The notes beneath the pieces were generated by a model. It saw only the letters and a program-made list of their open reading frames with translations, searched no databases and was not told the origin of the DNA. Below, one piece after another: positions 44,934 through 53,608 of a stretch of DNA of 64,000 nucleotides (the stretch's first letter is position 1; the number at the start of each line of letters is the position of its first letter). A program made the translations under genes and the position numbers. The DNA comes from Streptomyces endocoffeicus (GTDB lineage: Bacteria; Actinomycetota; Actinomycetes; Streptomycetales; Streptomycetaceae), in NCBI RefSeq assembly GCF_016741935.1, contig NZ_JAERRG010000016.1:124001-188000 (forward strand). Direction: 5' to 3'.

Positions 44934-46024
44934 GAGGCGGCCTCCTCTTCAGTGGGTTCGGGTTCAGTGGGTTCGGGGTGCACCGGCACCGGATACCAGC
45001 ACGCGGCCTCATGCCGTTCCGGCCCGTACCGTTCGTACCCCGCACTCCTCTCGTCCCGCTCGCGCGGTGCCCGCAGCGCCCGCAGCGCGGGCCGCTGCTC
45101 CCCGCACCGCTCGTCGGCGTAGGAGCAGCGGGGCTGGAAGGTGCAGCGGTCGGGCTGTTCGGTGAGGCTCGGCACCAGTCCGGGGATCTCCTGGAGCCGC
45201 CGCCGCCCGCCCGCCGCCCGCCCCCGGCCGGGCACCGGCACCGCGCCGAGCAGCCCGCGGGTGTACGGGTGGCGGGGCGCGCCGAACAGCTCGTCCACCG
45301 GGGCCTGTTCGACGCCCCGGCCCGCGTACATCACCAGCACCCGGTCGGCGGTGTCGGCGACCACGCCCAGATCGTGGGTGATCAGCACGATGGCGGTGCC
45401 GAGCCGTTCCCGCAGGGACCGCAGCACCTCCAGGATGCCCGCCTGCACGGTGACGTCCAGCGCGGTGGTGGGCTCGTCGGCGATGAGTACGGCGGGGTCG
45501 CAGGCGATCGCGATGGCGATCATCACGCGCTGCCGCATTCCGCCGCTGAGCTGGTGCGGATAGTCGCGGGCCCGCTGGGCGGGGGCGGGGATGCCGACGA
45601 GGTCGAGCAGGTCCACGGCCCGCTCGCGCGCCTCACGGCGGCCGATCCCCTGATGGCGCCGGAGGACCTCGCCGACCTGGCGGCCGATGGTGAGGACGGG
45701 GTTCAGCGAGGTCATCGGCTCCTGGAAGATCATCGCGAGCTCCCGGCCGCGGACGTCCCGCAGTTCGCTCTCGTCCGCCCCCACCAACTCCCGTCCGCCC
45801 AGCCGGATGGAGCCGCCGACGCTCGCGGTGGGCGGCAGCAGCCCCAGCACGGCGGTGGAGGTCACGGACTTGCCGCAGCCGGACTCGCCGACCACGGCCA
45901 GTACTTCACCGGCGGCGATGTCGAACGACAGCCCGTCCACCGCGTGGACCACGCGGGTCGGGGTGCGGAAGACCACGGACAGGTCCCGCACGCTCAGGGC
46001 GGGGGGCGCGGTGGACGTGGTCAT
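44930..46024 (-). CDS. oligopeptide ABC transporter ATP-binding protein (OppD/DppD type)
   Basis: The 364-residue ATPase has Walker A GESGCGKSVTS, Q loop FQEPMTSLNPVLTIG, signature LSGGMRQR, Walker B LIADEPTTALDVT and the cysteine-bearing C-terminal extension (CTFQPRCSYADERC). It ends in a PTEPEPTEEE repeat. It overlaps both neighbours by 4 nt in the operon binding protein-oppB-oppC-oppD-oppF. Confidence 0.92.
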   Translation of the reverse strand: MTTSTAPPALSVRDLSVVFRTPTRVVHAVDGLSFDIAAGEVLAVVGESGCGKSVTSTAVLGLLPPTASVGGSIRLGGRELVGADESELRDVRGRELAMIFQEPMTSLNPVLTIGRQVGEVLRRHQGIGRREARERAVDLLDLVGIPAPAQRARDYPHQLSGGMRQRVMIAIAIACDPAVLIADEPTTALDVTVQAGILEVLRSLRERLGTAIVLITHDLGVVADTADRVLVMYAGRGVEQAPVDELFGAPRHPYTRGLLGAVPVPGRGRAAGGRRRLQEIPGLVPSLTEQPDRCTFQPRCSYADERCGEQRPALRALRAPRERDERSAGYERYGPERHEAACWYPVPVHPEPTEPEPTEEEAAS

Positions 46025-46911
46025 CGGCTGTCTCCCTGGGGGTCGAGGATGTCGCGCAGCCCGTCCCCGAGCAGATTGAACGCGAGCGTCGCGGCGATGA
46101 TCGCCAGGCCCGGGAAGACCGCCATCCAGGGCGCGGCGGCGATGTACGCCTGGGCGCTGGAGAGCATCACCCCGAGCGAGGGGGACGGCGGCTGGACGCC
46201 GAGGCCGAGGAAGCTCAGCAGCGCCTCGCCGATGATCGCGGTGGGGATGCCCACGGTGGCCTGGACGGTCAGCGCGGACAGGGCGCCGGGGAGGATATGG
46301 CGGAAGAGCACGGTGCCGTCCCCGCCGCCGTTGGCCACCGCCGCCGCCACATAGTCGAGGTGTTTCAGCCGCAGCGTCTCCGCCCGGGTGATCCGGATGA
46401 CGGCCGGGATCTGCGAGACGCCGACCGCGATCGTGGCGTTCAGCAGGGACGGCCCGAGGATGGTGGCCAGGCCCACCGCCAGCACCAGGAAGGGGAAGGC
46501 GAGCAGGGTGTCGGTGAGCCGGGAGACCACCGAGTCGGCGAACCGCCCGTAGTAGCCCGCGATCAGCCCGAGCGGCACTCCGGCCGCGAAGGCCAGCGCC
46601 ACCGCGAGCAGCCCGATCTGCAGCGAGGCCCGCACCCCGTACACGACCCGGGAAAGCTGATCGCGGCCCAGGTCGTCGGTGCCCAGCCAGTGGGCCCAGC
46701 CCGGCTCCCGGAGGGCGGCGGTGAAGTCGGGGCGGGCCGGGTCGTACGGCGCGATGAGCGGTGCGAACACCGCGATCAGCACCAGGATCGCGGCGGCCAC
46801 GGCCCCGGTGAGGGCCAGCTTGTTACGGGTCAGCAGCCGCAGCCGGGACAGCGGGGCGAGCGGTGCCCCCCGCTCCTCGGCGGCGGGAAGGGCGGTGGCG
46901 GCCGCGCTCAC
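46021..46911 (-). CDS. oligopeptide ABC transporter permease (OppC/DppC type)
   Basis: The 296-residue permease has an N-terminal helix (LTGAVAAAILVLIAVFAPLIAPYDP), the OppC phrase HWLGTDDLGRDQLSRVVYGVRASL, and the EAA loop near ILPGALSALTVQATVGI. About six membrane helices are predicted. I prefer the GTG at 46911, with GGAGGTGCCCA upstream; residues encoded further 5' do not look like protein. That ribosome binding site lies in a copy of the end of oppB (19-bp direct repeat). Confidence 0.9.
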   Translation of the reverse strand: MSAAATALPAAEERGAPLAPLSRLRLLTRNKLALTGAVAAAILVLIAVFAPLIAPYDPARPDFTAALREPGWAHWLGTDDLGRDQLSRVVYGVRASLQIGLLAVALAFAAGVPLGLIAGYYGRFADSVVSRLTDTLLAFPFLVLAVGLATILGPSLLNATIAVGVSQIPAVIRITRAETLRLKHLDYVAAAVANGGGDGTVLFRHILPGALSALTVQATVGIPTAIIGEALLSFLGLGVQPPSPSLGVMLSSAQAYIAAAPWMAVFPGLAIIAATLAFNLLGDGLRDILDPQGDSR

Positions 46912-46978
46912 TGGGCACCTCCGAGGCCGATGCTCAACTCGGCATCTCCGAGCCGGATTCTCACTGGGCACCTCCGAG
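46907..46978. repeat. 19-bp direct repeat at the oppB-oppC junction
   Basis: CTCACTGGGCACCTCCGAG occurs at 46907-46925 and 46960-46978. The right copy is the true end of oppB with its stop. The left copy supplies the ribosome binding site and start of oppC. A short duplication has separated two genes that probably overlapped before. Confidence 0.75.
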
Positions 46979-47911
46979 CCGGATACGGGGGTCGATCACC
47001 GAATAGGCCAGGTCCACCAGGAGGTTGACGAGGATGTAGGCGGTCGAGGTGAACAGCACCACGCCCTGCACCATCGCGTAGTCGCGGGAGAAGACCGCGT
47101 CGATGGTGAGCTTGCCGAAGCCCGGCAGCACGAAGATCTGCTCGGTGACCACCGCGCCCGAGATGAGGTGCCCGAGCTGGAGTCCGAGCACGGTCACCAC
47201 GGTGACCAGGCTGTTGCGCAGGGCATGGCCCATGATCACCTGACGCCGGGAGAGCCCCTTGGCGCGCGCCGTGCGCACGTAGTCGGCGGAGAGCGAGCCC
47301 AGCATGGCCGCGCGCGTCTGCCGCATCACGACCGCCGCGAGACCGGAGCCGAGGACGATCACCGGGAGCACCATATGGCGCAGGTTCTCCATCGGGTCCA
47401 CGCCGAACGGCACGAAACCGGAGGCGGCGAAGACCGGGACGGCGATGGCGAAGGCGAGGACGAGCACGATGCCGAGCCAGAAGGCGGGCACCGAAAGCCC
47501 CAGCAGCGCCACCGCGTTGACCAGCCACTCCTCGGGCCGGCCGCGCCGGACCGCCGCCACCACCCCGGCGCCCACGCCGACCACGACCGCGAGCAGCAGG
47601 GCCAGGGCGGACAGTTCGAGGGTGACGGGCAGGGCCTCCAGCACCGAGTCCAGGACCGGCAGCCCGGTGCGGGAGGAGACGCCGAGGTCGCCGGTGGCGG
47701 CGTGCCGCACATAGCGCAGGTACTGCACCACGATGTTGTCGTCGAGCCCGTAGCTCTCGCGGATCTGGGCGATCGCCTCGGGCGTGGGCTCCTCCCCGGC
47801 CAGCGCGGTGGCGGTGTCGCCGGGCAGCGCCCGTACGCCGGTGAAGACCACGACACTGACCAGGAAGAGCGTGATCAGCGATTCGCCGAGACGGCGGATC
47901 GGATACGACAT
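46961..47911 (-). CDS. oligopeptide ABC transporter permease (OppB/DppB type)
   Basis: The 316-residue permease starts RRLGESLITLFLVSVVVFTGVRALPGDTA, the OppB N-terminal helix. It carries YLRYVRHAATGDLG and an EAA-type loop (YVRTARAKGLSRRQVIMGHALRNSL). Six membrane helices are predicted. Its ATG shares a base with the stop of the binding-protein gene (TGATG). Confidence 0.92.
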   Translation of the reverse strand: MSYPIRRLGESLITLFLVSVVVFTGVRALPGDTATALAGEEPTPEAIAQIRESYGLDDNIVVQYLRYVRHAATGDLGVSSRTGLPVLDSVLEALPVTLELSALALLLAVVVGVGAGVVAAVRRGRPEEWLVNAVALLGLSVPAFWLGIVLVLAFAIAVPVFAASGFVPFGVDPMENLRHMVLPVIVLGSGLAAVVMRQTRAAMLGSLSADYVRTARAKGLSRRQVIMGHALRNSLVTVVTVLGLQLGHLISGAVVTEQIFVLPGFGKLTIDAVFSRDYAMVQGVVLFTSTAYILVNLLVDLAYSVIDPRIRLGGAQ

Positions 47912-49578
47912 CAGCTCCCTCCCCTCATATATCCGGCGTCCTTCACCCGGATCAGCCCGTCGCCGAAGACCTTCAGCCCGGCGACCTTCTTGGTCACGGA
48001 GACGTAGTTCGTGGGCTGGATCAGATAGAGCACGGTGTGCGCGGCGCGGACGCGCTCCACCAGCCGGGCGTAGATCTTCTTACGGGCGGGCCCGCCCGCG
48101 GTGGCGCCGCCCTCGGCGATCAGCCGGTCGATGGCCGGGTCGGAGAGCCCGCCGTAGTTCTGGGCGCCTCCGGTACCGGCGAACACGTCGATGTTGCCCG
48201 CCGGGTCGAGCCGCCCCGACCAGTTGGTGGTCGCCGCCTGGAAGTCGCCCGCGCGGGAGTGCTCCAGGCCGGTGGCGAACTCGGTGGGCGTCAGGCGCAC
48301 CGCGAAGCCCGCCTCCTTGGCCATGGCCTGGATGACCTGGCCCAGCCGGTTGTCCTCCGGGGTGGTGCTGATCTGGAGCCGGACCCGGACCGGGGTGGTC
48401 ACCTTGGCGGCCTTGAGCAGCCGCTTGGCCCTGGCCAGGTCGCGGGCCGGGCAGTGGGATCCGGTGGCGTACGGGGTGCCGGAGGGGAGCGGACCGCAGG
48501 TGGGGCGGTAGCGGCCCTGGAAGACGATGGTGTTGATCAGGTCGCGGTCCAGGGAGAGGTCGAACGCCTCGCGCACCCGCACGTCCCGCGCGATCGGGGT
48601 GTCGATCCGGCCCGGCGGCGCCCCCACGCCCTTCGTATTGCCGATGTTGAGGGTCAGTCCGTAGTAGCCCAGCGAGGGGGAGTGGAACAGCTGCAGCCCG
48701 GGTTCGGTGAGTGCCCTGCCCACCTGGACCGGGTCCATCTGGTCGCCCACCTGGATGTCGCCGGACTGGAGGTTCGCCAGCCGGACGTTGCCGTCGGTGA
48801 TGGTGCGGTAGATCACCCGCCGCAGATGGACGGCGTCGGCGTCGTAGTAGTTCGGGTCCTTGTCCAGCACGATGCGGTCGCCCACCACCCGCTCGGCGTA
48901 GCGGAACGGGCCGACGCAGGTGGGGTGGCTCGCGAACCCTTTGCCGTAGCGCTTCAGCGCGGTGGGGGACATCACCATGCCCGCGCGGTCGGCGAGCAGC
49001 GCGAGCAGCGGGACGTACGGCTTGGTCAGCCGCAGCCGTACGGTGTCGTCGCCGACCGCCTGGACCGAGGTGAGGGGCTTCAGCTCGCTCGCGCGCACGG
49101 AACCGGTCAGCGTCCGGTGGCGGTCGAGGGAGGTCTTGACCGCCTTGGCGTCCATGCGGGTGCCGTCGGCGAACCGGACGCCGGGCCGCAGCCTGATGGT
49201 GACGGTGCGGCCCCCGTCGCCGGTCGTGGGCGGGGCGGCGGCGAGCTGCGGCACGATCCGGTTCTCGGCGTCGACGTCGTAGAGCTTCTCGCACATCGCG
49301 GTGAACACGGTCCGGCCCACGGCGGTGCTGGCCAGGGTGGGGTCCAGCTTGTCCGGGTCCGATTTGAGGGCGATGGTGAGCGTTCCGCCGTCGCGGGCGG
49401 GCCGGGGGTCGGTCATCCGGTCGGCGCCCACTTCGGCCGTGGGGGAGGCCAGGGAGGCGCAGCCGGCGGTGGCGCCGGCGACCAGCACACACAGCACCCG
49501 GGCGGCGAGGGCGGCGGCGCGCGGTCGGTGGCGGGTGGGTGGGGGCCGGTCGCTCGGTCCGCTCGTACTTTGGCGCAT
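47911..49578 (-). CDS. oligopeptide ABC transporter substrate-binding lipoprotein (SBP family 5)
   Basis: The 555-residue protein has a basic leader and hydrophobic segment ending in a lipobox (VAGATAGC, Cys near residue 40). The SBP_bac_5 fold follows: GGTLTIALKSDPDKLDPTLAS, then RPGVRFADGTRMDAKAVKTSLDR, typical of the OppA/DppA family. It is the first gene of the five-gene transporter. The ATG at 49578 gives a standard signal; the upstream Met would lengthen it. It is divergent from a GntR regulator across an operator-like palindrome. Confidence 0.92.
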   Translation of the reverse strand: MRQSTSGPSDRPPPTRHRPRAAALAARVLCVLVAGATAGCASLASPTAEVGADRMTDPRPARDGGTLTIALKSDPDKLDPTLASTAVGRTVFTAMCEKLYDVDAENRIVPQLAAAPPTTGDGGRTVTIRLRPGVRFADGTRMDAKAVKTSLDRHRTLTGSVRASELKPLTSVQAVGDDTVRLRLTKPYVPLLALLADRAGMVMSPTALKRYGKGFASHPTCVGPFRYAERVVGDRIVLDKDPNYYDADAVHLRRVIYRTITDGNVRLANLQSGDIQVGDQMDPVQVGRALTEPGLQLFHSPSLGYYGLTLNIGNTKGVGAPPGRIDTPIARDVRVREAFDLSLDRDLINTIVFQGRYRPTCGPLPSGTPYATGSHCPARDLARAKRLLKAAKVTTPVRVRLQISTTPEDNRLGQVIQAMAKEAGFAVRLTPTEFATGLEHSRAGDFQAATTNWSGRLDPAGNIDVFAGTGGAQNYGGLSDPAIDRLIAEGGATAGGPARKKIYARLVERVRAAHTVLYLIQPTNYVSVTKKVAGLKVFGDGLIRVKDAGYMRGGS

Positions 49579-49658
49579 GGCGGGATGCCTCACTGCTGGG
49601 GACGTTGGGGCGCGCGCTGCGGTGCGGCCAGGATGGCGCAGGGACAGCAGTTGGTCTA

Positions 49659-49671
49659 TTGGTAGGACCAA
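49659..49671. promoter_or_regulatory. FadR/GntR-type operator
   Basis: TTGGTAGGACCAA has perfect 5-bp arms and a 3-nt spacer. It lies 81 nt upstream of the binding-protein ATG, in the region divergent from the GntR gene. The half-sites match those of the palindrome at 27911, where the spacing differs. Confidence 0.65.
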
Positions 49672-49911
49672 ATTGATGTCGGCAGACGCTAGCGTGCGGA
49701 CCCGGCGGCTCCGGTTGCCCGCCCGTCACCACCTGGTTAAATCCGCTCGCGGCGGCGGCCGGGACGCTCGCGGCGGCGGCCTGGAGGAGGCCTGGAGGAC
49801 GCCGGGGTGGCGCCCACCGGGTGTGAGACTCTGGACCACCGGCCGGACCGGAAAGCCGAAGAAAGCTGAAGAAGCCGAAGAAGGCTGAAGAAGGCGGAGG
49901 AAAGCCAGGAG

Positions 49912-50694
49912 ATGGACTGGCGGCAACTGCGGCACTCCACCCTGTCGAGGCCGGACGCCCTGGCCGTCGGCCTGGAGCGGCTGATCCTGAGCGGAGAGCT
50001 GGCGCCCGGTTCCCGCGTCCCCCCGGAGCGGGAGCTCGCGGAGAGCCTCGGCGTCTCCCGGGGCTCGGTCCGCGAGGCGCTGCGCGCCCTCGCCTCGCGC
50101 GGACTGGTCGCCCGGCGCCCCGGCTCCGGCACCGTCGTGCTCGACCCGGGGGCCACTCCGCGCGGCGACGCCCTGGCCTCGGGGCTCGCTGCCACGGCGG
50201 AGCTGCTGCAGGTCATGGAGGTGCGCGCGTGCATCGAGCCCTCGGTGACCGCGCGGGCCGCCCGCCGCGCCACCCCCTCCGACATCGTCCAGCTGCACGC
50301 CCTGCTGGACGCGATGCGACGGGAGCCCACGCGGCAGGAGTTCACCGACCTGGACCGCACCTTCCACCGCGCCATCGCCCAGTACACCCGCAACCCCCTG
50401 CTGCTGCGGCTGCTGGACCGGGTCTACGAGATCGGCGAGCCGGGGCGGCGCAAGACCTCGCTGTCCGCCGCCCGCCGGCGCGCCACCATCGAGGAGCACC
50501 AGGCCATCCTGCGGGCGATCGAGGACCGCGATCCGGAGGCGGCCCGAGCGGCCTCCGAGGCGCATCTGGACTCGGTGCTGCACCGGATCGAGGAACAGCG
50601 GCGGCGCACGGAGGCGCGGGCGGATTCGGCGGTGGCCGAGGCCGGTCTACAAGATCCCAAAAAAATCTCGGACGGGGATGTCGAGAACGCGTGA
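49912..50694 (+). CDS. GntR/FadR-family regulator, probable controller of the opp operon
   Basis: The 260-residue regulator has a winged helix (GELAPGSRVPPERELAESLGVSRGSVREALRALASRGLVARRPGSGTVV) and an FCD domain (DLDRTFHRAIAQYTRNPLLLRLLDRVYE, then IEEHQAILRAIEDRDPEAARAASEAHLD). It is divergent from the peptide transporter with an operator between. A purine-rich GAAGAAAGC/GAAGAAGCC repeat tract (about 49855-49895) lies just upstream of its ATG and supplies a weak ribosome binding site (CCAGGAG). The ligand is unknown. Confidence 0.9.
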   Translation: MDWRQLRHSTLSRPDALAVGLERLILSGELAPGSRVPPERELAESLGVSRGSVREALRALASRGLVARRPGSGTVVLDPGATPRGDALASGLAATAELLQVMEVRACIEPSVTARAARRATPSDIVQLHALLDAMRREPTRQEFTDLDRTFHRAIAQYTRNPLLLRLLDRVYEIGEPGRRKTSLSAARRRATIEEHQAILRAIEDRDPEAARAASEAHLDSVLHRIEEQRRRTEARADSAVAEAGLQDPKKISDGDVENA

Positions 50695-50757
50695 CCGGCT
50701 CCGTCCCTGGGGTGAACGCGACCACAATGGGTCGCATCCGCATCGAGGAGAACCACG

Positions 50758-51177
50758 ATGGCCAAGTACCTGCTGCTGAAGCACTACCGCGGCGCTCCGG
50801 CTCCGGTGAACAACGTGCCGATGGACCAGTGGACGCCGGAGGAGATCTCGGCGCACGTGCAGTTCATGAACGACTTCGCGGCCCGGCTGGAGAAGACCGG
50901 CGAGTTCGTCGACGGTCAGGCGCTCGCCCCGGAGGGGTCGTGGGTGCGGTACGACGGTGAGGGGCGTCCGCCGGTCACCGACGGTCCGTTCGCCGAGACC
51001 AAGGACCTCATCGCGGGCTGGATGGTGATCGACGTCGACAGCCACGAGCGCGCCGTCGAGCTGGCCGGTGAGCTGTCGGCCGCTCCGGGGAAGGACGGGA
51101 AGCCGATCCACGAGTGGCTGGAGGTGCGTCCGTTCCTGACCGCCAAGCCCAGCACCACGGAGTGCACCTTCAAGTGA
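50758..51177 (+). CDS. YciI-like (DGPF-domain) protein
   Basis: The 139-residue protein contains the DGPF motif (VTDGPFAETKDLIAGWMVIDVDS) and MAKYLLLKHY at the N-terminus. It is a dimeric ferredoxin-like fold with unproven function. Genes of this type neighbour ECF42 sigma factors in many actinobacteria, exactly the case here. Its stop overlaps the GTG of the sigma-factor gene (GTGA). GAGGAGAACCACG supplies a strong ribosome binding site. Confidence 0.88.
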   Translation: MAKYLLLKHYRGAPAPVNNVPMDQWTPEEISAHVQFMNDFAARLEKTGEFVDGQALAPEGSWVRYDGEGRPPVTDGPFAETKDLIAGWMVIDVDSHERAVELAGELSAAPGKDGKPIHEWLEVRPFLTAKPSTTECTFK

Positions 51178-52358
51178 CACAGATGAACGAGGCCCTGATC
51201 AGGAGCCTCACGCCGGGCGTGCTCGGCATCCTCGTCCGCCGCGGAGCCGATTTCGCGGCGGCCGAGGACGCCGTGCAGGACGCGCTCATCGAGGCGGTCC
51301 GCGGGTGGCCGGCCGACCCCCCGAGGGACGCCAAGGGCTGGCTGGTCACCGTGGCCTGGCGCAAGTTCCTCGACGCGACCCGGGCGGACACCGCCCGCCG
51401 CCGGCGTGAGGACCTCGTCGAGGAGGAACCGGCACCCGGGCCCACGGCCTCGGTGGACGACACGCTCCAGCTGTACTTCCTGTGCGCCCATCCGTCGCTG
51501 ACGCCGTCGTCCGCCGTCGCGCTCACGCTGCGCGCGGTCGGCGGCCTCACCACCCGCCAGATCGCCCAGGCGTATCTGGTGCCCGAGGCGACCATGGCGC
51601 AGCGCATCAGCCGGGCCAAGCGCACCGTCTCCGGCGTACGGTTCGACCAGCTCGGCGACGTCGCCACCGTGCTGCGCGTGCTGTACCTGGTCTTCAACGA
51701 GGGCTACTCGGGCGACGTCGACCTCGCCGCCGAGGCCATCCGGCTCACCCGGCAGCTCGCGGCCGCGATCGACCACCCCGAGGTGGCGGGGCTGCTCGCC
51801 CTGATGCTGCTCCACCACGCCCGGCGCGCCACCCGGACCGCGCCCGACGGCAGCCTGGTGCCGCTCGCCGAGCAGGACCGCTCCCGGTGGGACACCAAGG
51901 CGATCGCCGAGGGGGTGGAGATCCTTCAGGCGGCGCTGGCCCGCGACCGGCTGGGCGAGTTCCAGGCCCAGGCCGCCATCGCGGCCCTCCACGCGGACGC
52001 GCCCACCGCCGAGGAGACCGACTGGGTGCAGATCGTGGAGTGGTACGACGAGCTCGCGGGTCTGACCGACAGCCCGGTCGTCCGGCTCAACCGGGCGGTG
52101 GCGGTCGGCGAGGCCGACGGCCCGCGCGCCGGGCTGGCCGCGCTCGCGGAACTGGACGATTCTTCCGCCAGCTCTTCGAGCGGGGGATACTCCCTGCCCC
52201 GCCACGCGGCGGTCGCGGCGTACCTCCACGAGCGCGACGGCGACCTGGCGACGGCGGCCCGGCTGTACGCGGAGGCGGCCCACAAGGCGGCCAACCTCGC
52301 CGAACGCGACTACCTGACCCGCCAGGCCGCCCGGCTCAACACCGGCCGAGCTCACTGA
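51174..52358 (+). CDS. ECF42-type RNA polymerase sigma factor
   Basis: The 394-residue protein has sigma region 2 (AAAEDAVQDALIEAVRGWPADPPRDAKGWLVTVAWRKFLD), the linker QLYFLCAHPSLTPSSAVALTLRAVGGLTTRQIA, and region 4 (AQRISRAKRTV). A long C-terminal helical domain (about 170-390, DUF6596-like, with LYLVFNEGYS and ALARDRLGEFQAQAAIAALHA) is characteristic of ECF42. The linked DGPF gene fits this group. The GTG at 51174 overlaps that gene; ATG 51183 is the alternative. No anti-sigma gene is present, as expected for ECF42. Confidence 0.88.
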   Translation: MTQMNEALIRSLTPGVLGILVRRGADFAAAEDAVQDALIEAVRGWPADPPRDAKGWLVTVAWRKFLDATRADTARRRREDLVEEEPAPGPTASVDDTLQLYFLCAHPSLTPSSAVALTLRAVGGLTTRQIAQAYLVPEATMAQRISRAKRTVSGVRFDQLGDVATVLRVLYLVFNEGYSGDVDLAAEAIRLTRQLAAAIDHPEVAGLLALMLLHHARRATRTAPDGSLVPLAEQDRSRWDTKAIAEGVEILQAALARDRLGEFQAQAAIAALHADAPTAEETDWVQIVEWYDELAGLTDSPVVRLNRAVAVGEADGPRAGLAALAELDDSSASSSSGGYSLPRHAAVAAYLHERDGDLATAARLYAEAAHKAANLAERDYLTRQAARLNTGRAH

Positions 52359-52395
52359 CGGGCCGCACCACGGGGCGCGTCAACGAACAGTCGGC

Positions 52396-52986
52396 TCACG
52401 GGCGGACGTAGCGGTCGGGGTTGCCCTGCGGCCAGCTGACGGTGAGGCTCTGGCCGTCCCCGCTGACCACGGCATGGCCACCGGAAATGGTCTCGCCCTG
52501 ACAGGTCATGGTCACGGCCATGCTCGCGCTGATCGTCCCGGGGCAGGACTTGCCCTGGTACCCCACGGAGAGGGAACCGCCGCTCACGGTCATCACGAGC
52601 GGCTTACCGTTCGGATCGCGCACCGTGGAGTACCACGTGCCCTGCACGCTCGCCGGGGCGCCCGCACGGGTCGGCGCGGGGGCCTGCGTCTTCGGAGTCG
52701 TGCGGCGCGGGGCCGGAGTGGTGCCGTCGGCGGTGCGGGTGGCCCGGGGACTGCTCGGGCTCGCGCTGGGGCTCTTGGCGGGCTTCGTACGGCTCGGGCT
52801 GGGGCTCGCGCTGGTGGGAGCGGCGGACGCGGTGCCGCGTTCCGCGTCGTCCGCCTTCTGCGCGGACGCCGTCCTGTCGGAGGCGTCGGACGACTGGGCG
52901 CCCTTGTCGTCGTCCTTGCCGCAGCCGGTCAGCGCCAGAGCCAGTACCGCGACGGCCACGGTGGCGGCCGCATTCATTTTCCGCAC
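52396..52986 (-). CDS. secreted lipoprotein with Ser/Pro-rich linker
   Basis: The 196-residue protein has a signal sequence with lipobox LALTGC, then a low-complexity linker of about 80 residues rich in Ser, Pro, Thr and Ala. A compact C-terminal domain (GTWYSTVRDPNGKPLVMTVSGG, SCPGTISASMAVTMTC) follows, with two cysteines that could form a disulfide. It probably sits on the outer face of the membrane with the linker crossing the wall. No function is recognised. Confidence 0.8.
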   Translation of the reverse strand: MRKMNAAATVAVAVLALALTGCGKDDDKGAQSSDASDRTASAQKADDAERGTASAAPTSASPSPSRTKPAKSPSASPSSPRATRTADGTTPAPRRTTPKTQAPAPTRAGAPASVQGTWYSTVRDPNGKPLVMTVSGGSLSVGYQGKSCPGTISASMAVTMTCQGETISGGHAVVSGDGQSLTVSWPQGNPDRYVRP

Positions 52987-53608
52987 GAGAATCCCTGATA
53001 TTCCTGAGTGAACGGGGAAGGCATGAGGGAAGATCTTGACAGGCGGATACGCCGAAGCTCCACAGATTCCGGAGATGTTCTCCAGGAAATGTTTACTGGA
53101 ATTCGGATCAGTTTCCTGTGGTGCTTTCTCCTGGCGACTTTCTCACGGCGGCCCTCTCGCGGAGGCTTTCTGGCGCGGGCGCTGGACGGGCGCTGGACGG
53201 GCGCCGGACGGGCGCCGGGCCGGTGGGCCATCGTCTACGGTCGTGCCCGCCCTGTCTGGCCCTGTCTCCTCCGGCGCGATGACCCCTGCGCCGACCCAGT
53301 CGAACGGACGTGGCCGTCCACCGCGACCGGCTGGGTGAACAAGGGGTTAAGCGGTCCGGAAAGGCCGGTTACGGCGATGTCGTTATTCCTTGTGCAACGT
53401 CCTTCGAATAACTCGATGACCTGCGACTGCGGGAATCCTGCGGGAATCCTGCGGGGAACTAGGTAATTTCCGGGGCAACCGCTTGCCGTCCATCACGGTC
53501 TACCGGGGCGATCGGAAACACCAAATAGCCGATCGCCGGCGCCCGGTGACTGAACCGCACTTTCTCGCCGGCCCGATCGGCACTGATTGCACGAAGGGCC
53601 CTTTCCCT
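52987..53608. other. 622-nt intergenic region with a tandem repeat and probable promoters
   Basis: No convincing gene lies here. Locally AT-richer stretches (about 53080-53120 and 53370-53430) could hold promoters for the divergent lipoprotein and RTX genes. The open frame between about 53008 and 53466 has no family features and I do not count it. Confidence 0.45.
53177..53220. repeat. 4 x 11-bp tandem repeat
   Basis: The unit GGGCGCTGGAC occurs at 53177 and 53188, then as GGGCGCCGGAC at 53199 and a diverged fourth copy at 53210. Confidence 0.7.

Noticed and set aside
53008..53466. 152-residue frame upstream of the RTX gene
   Set aside because: Its composition is low-complexity Arg/Trp/Gly, it crosses an 11-bp tandem repeat, and it matches no family pattern.
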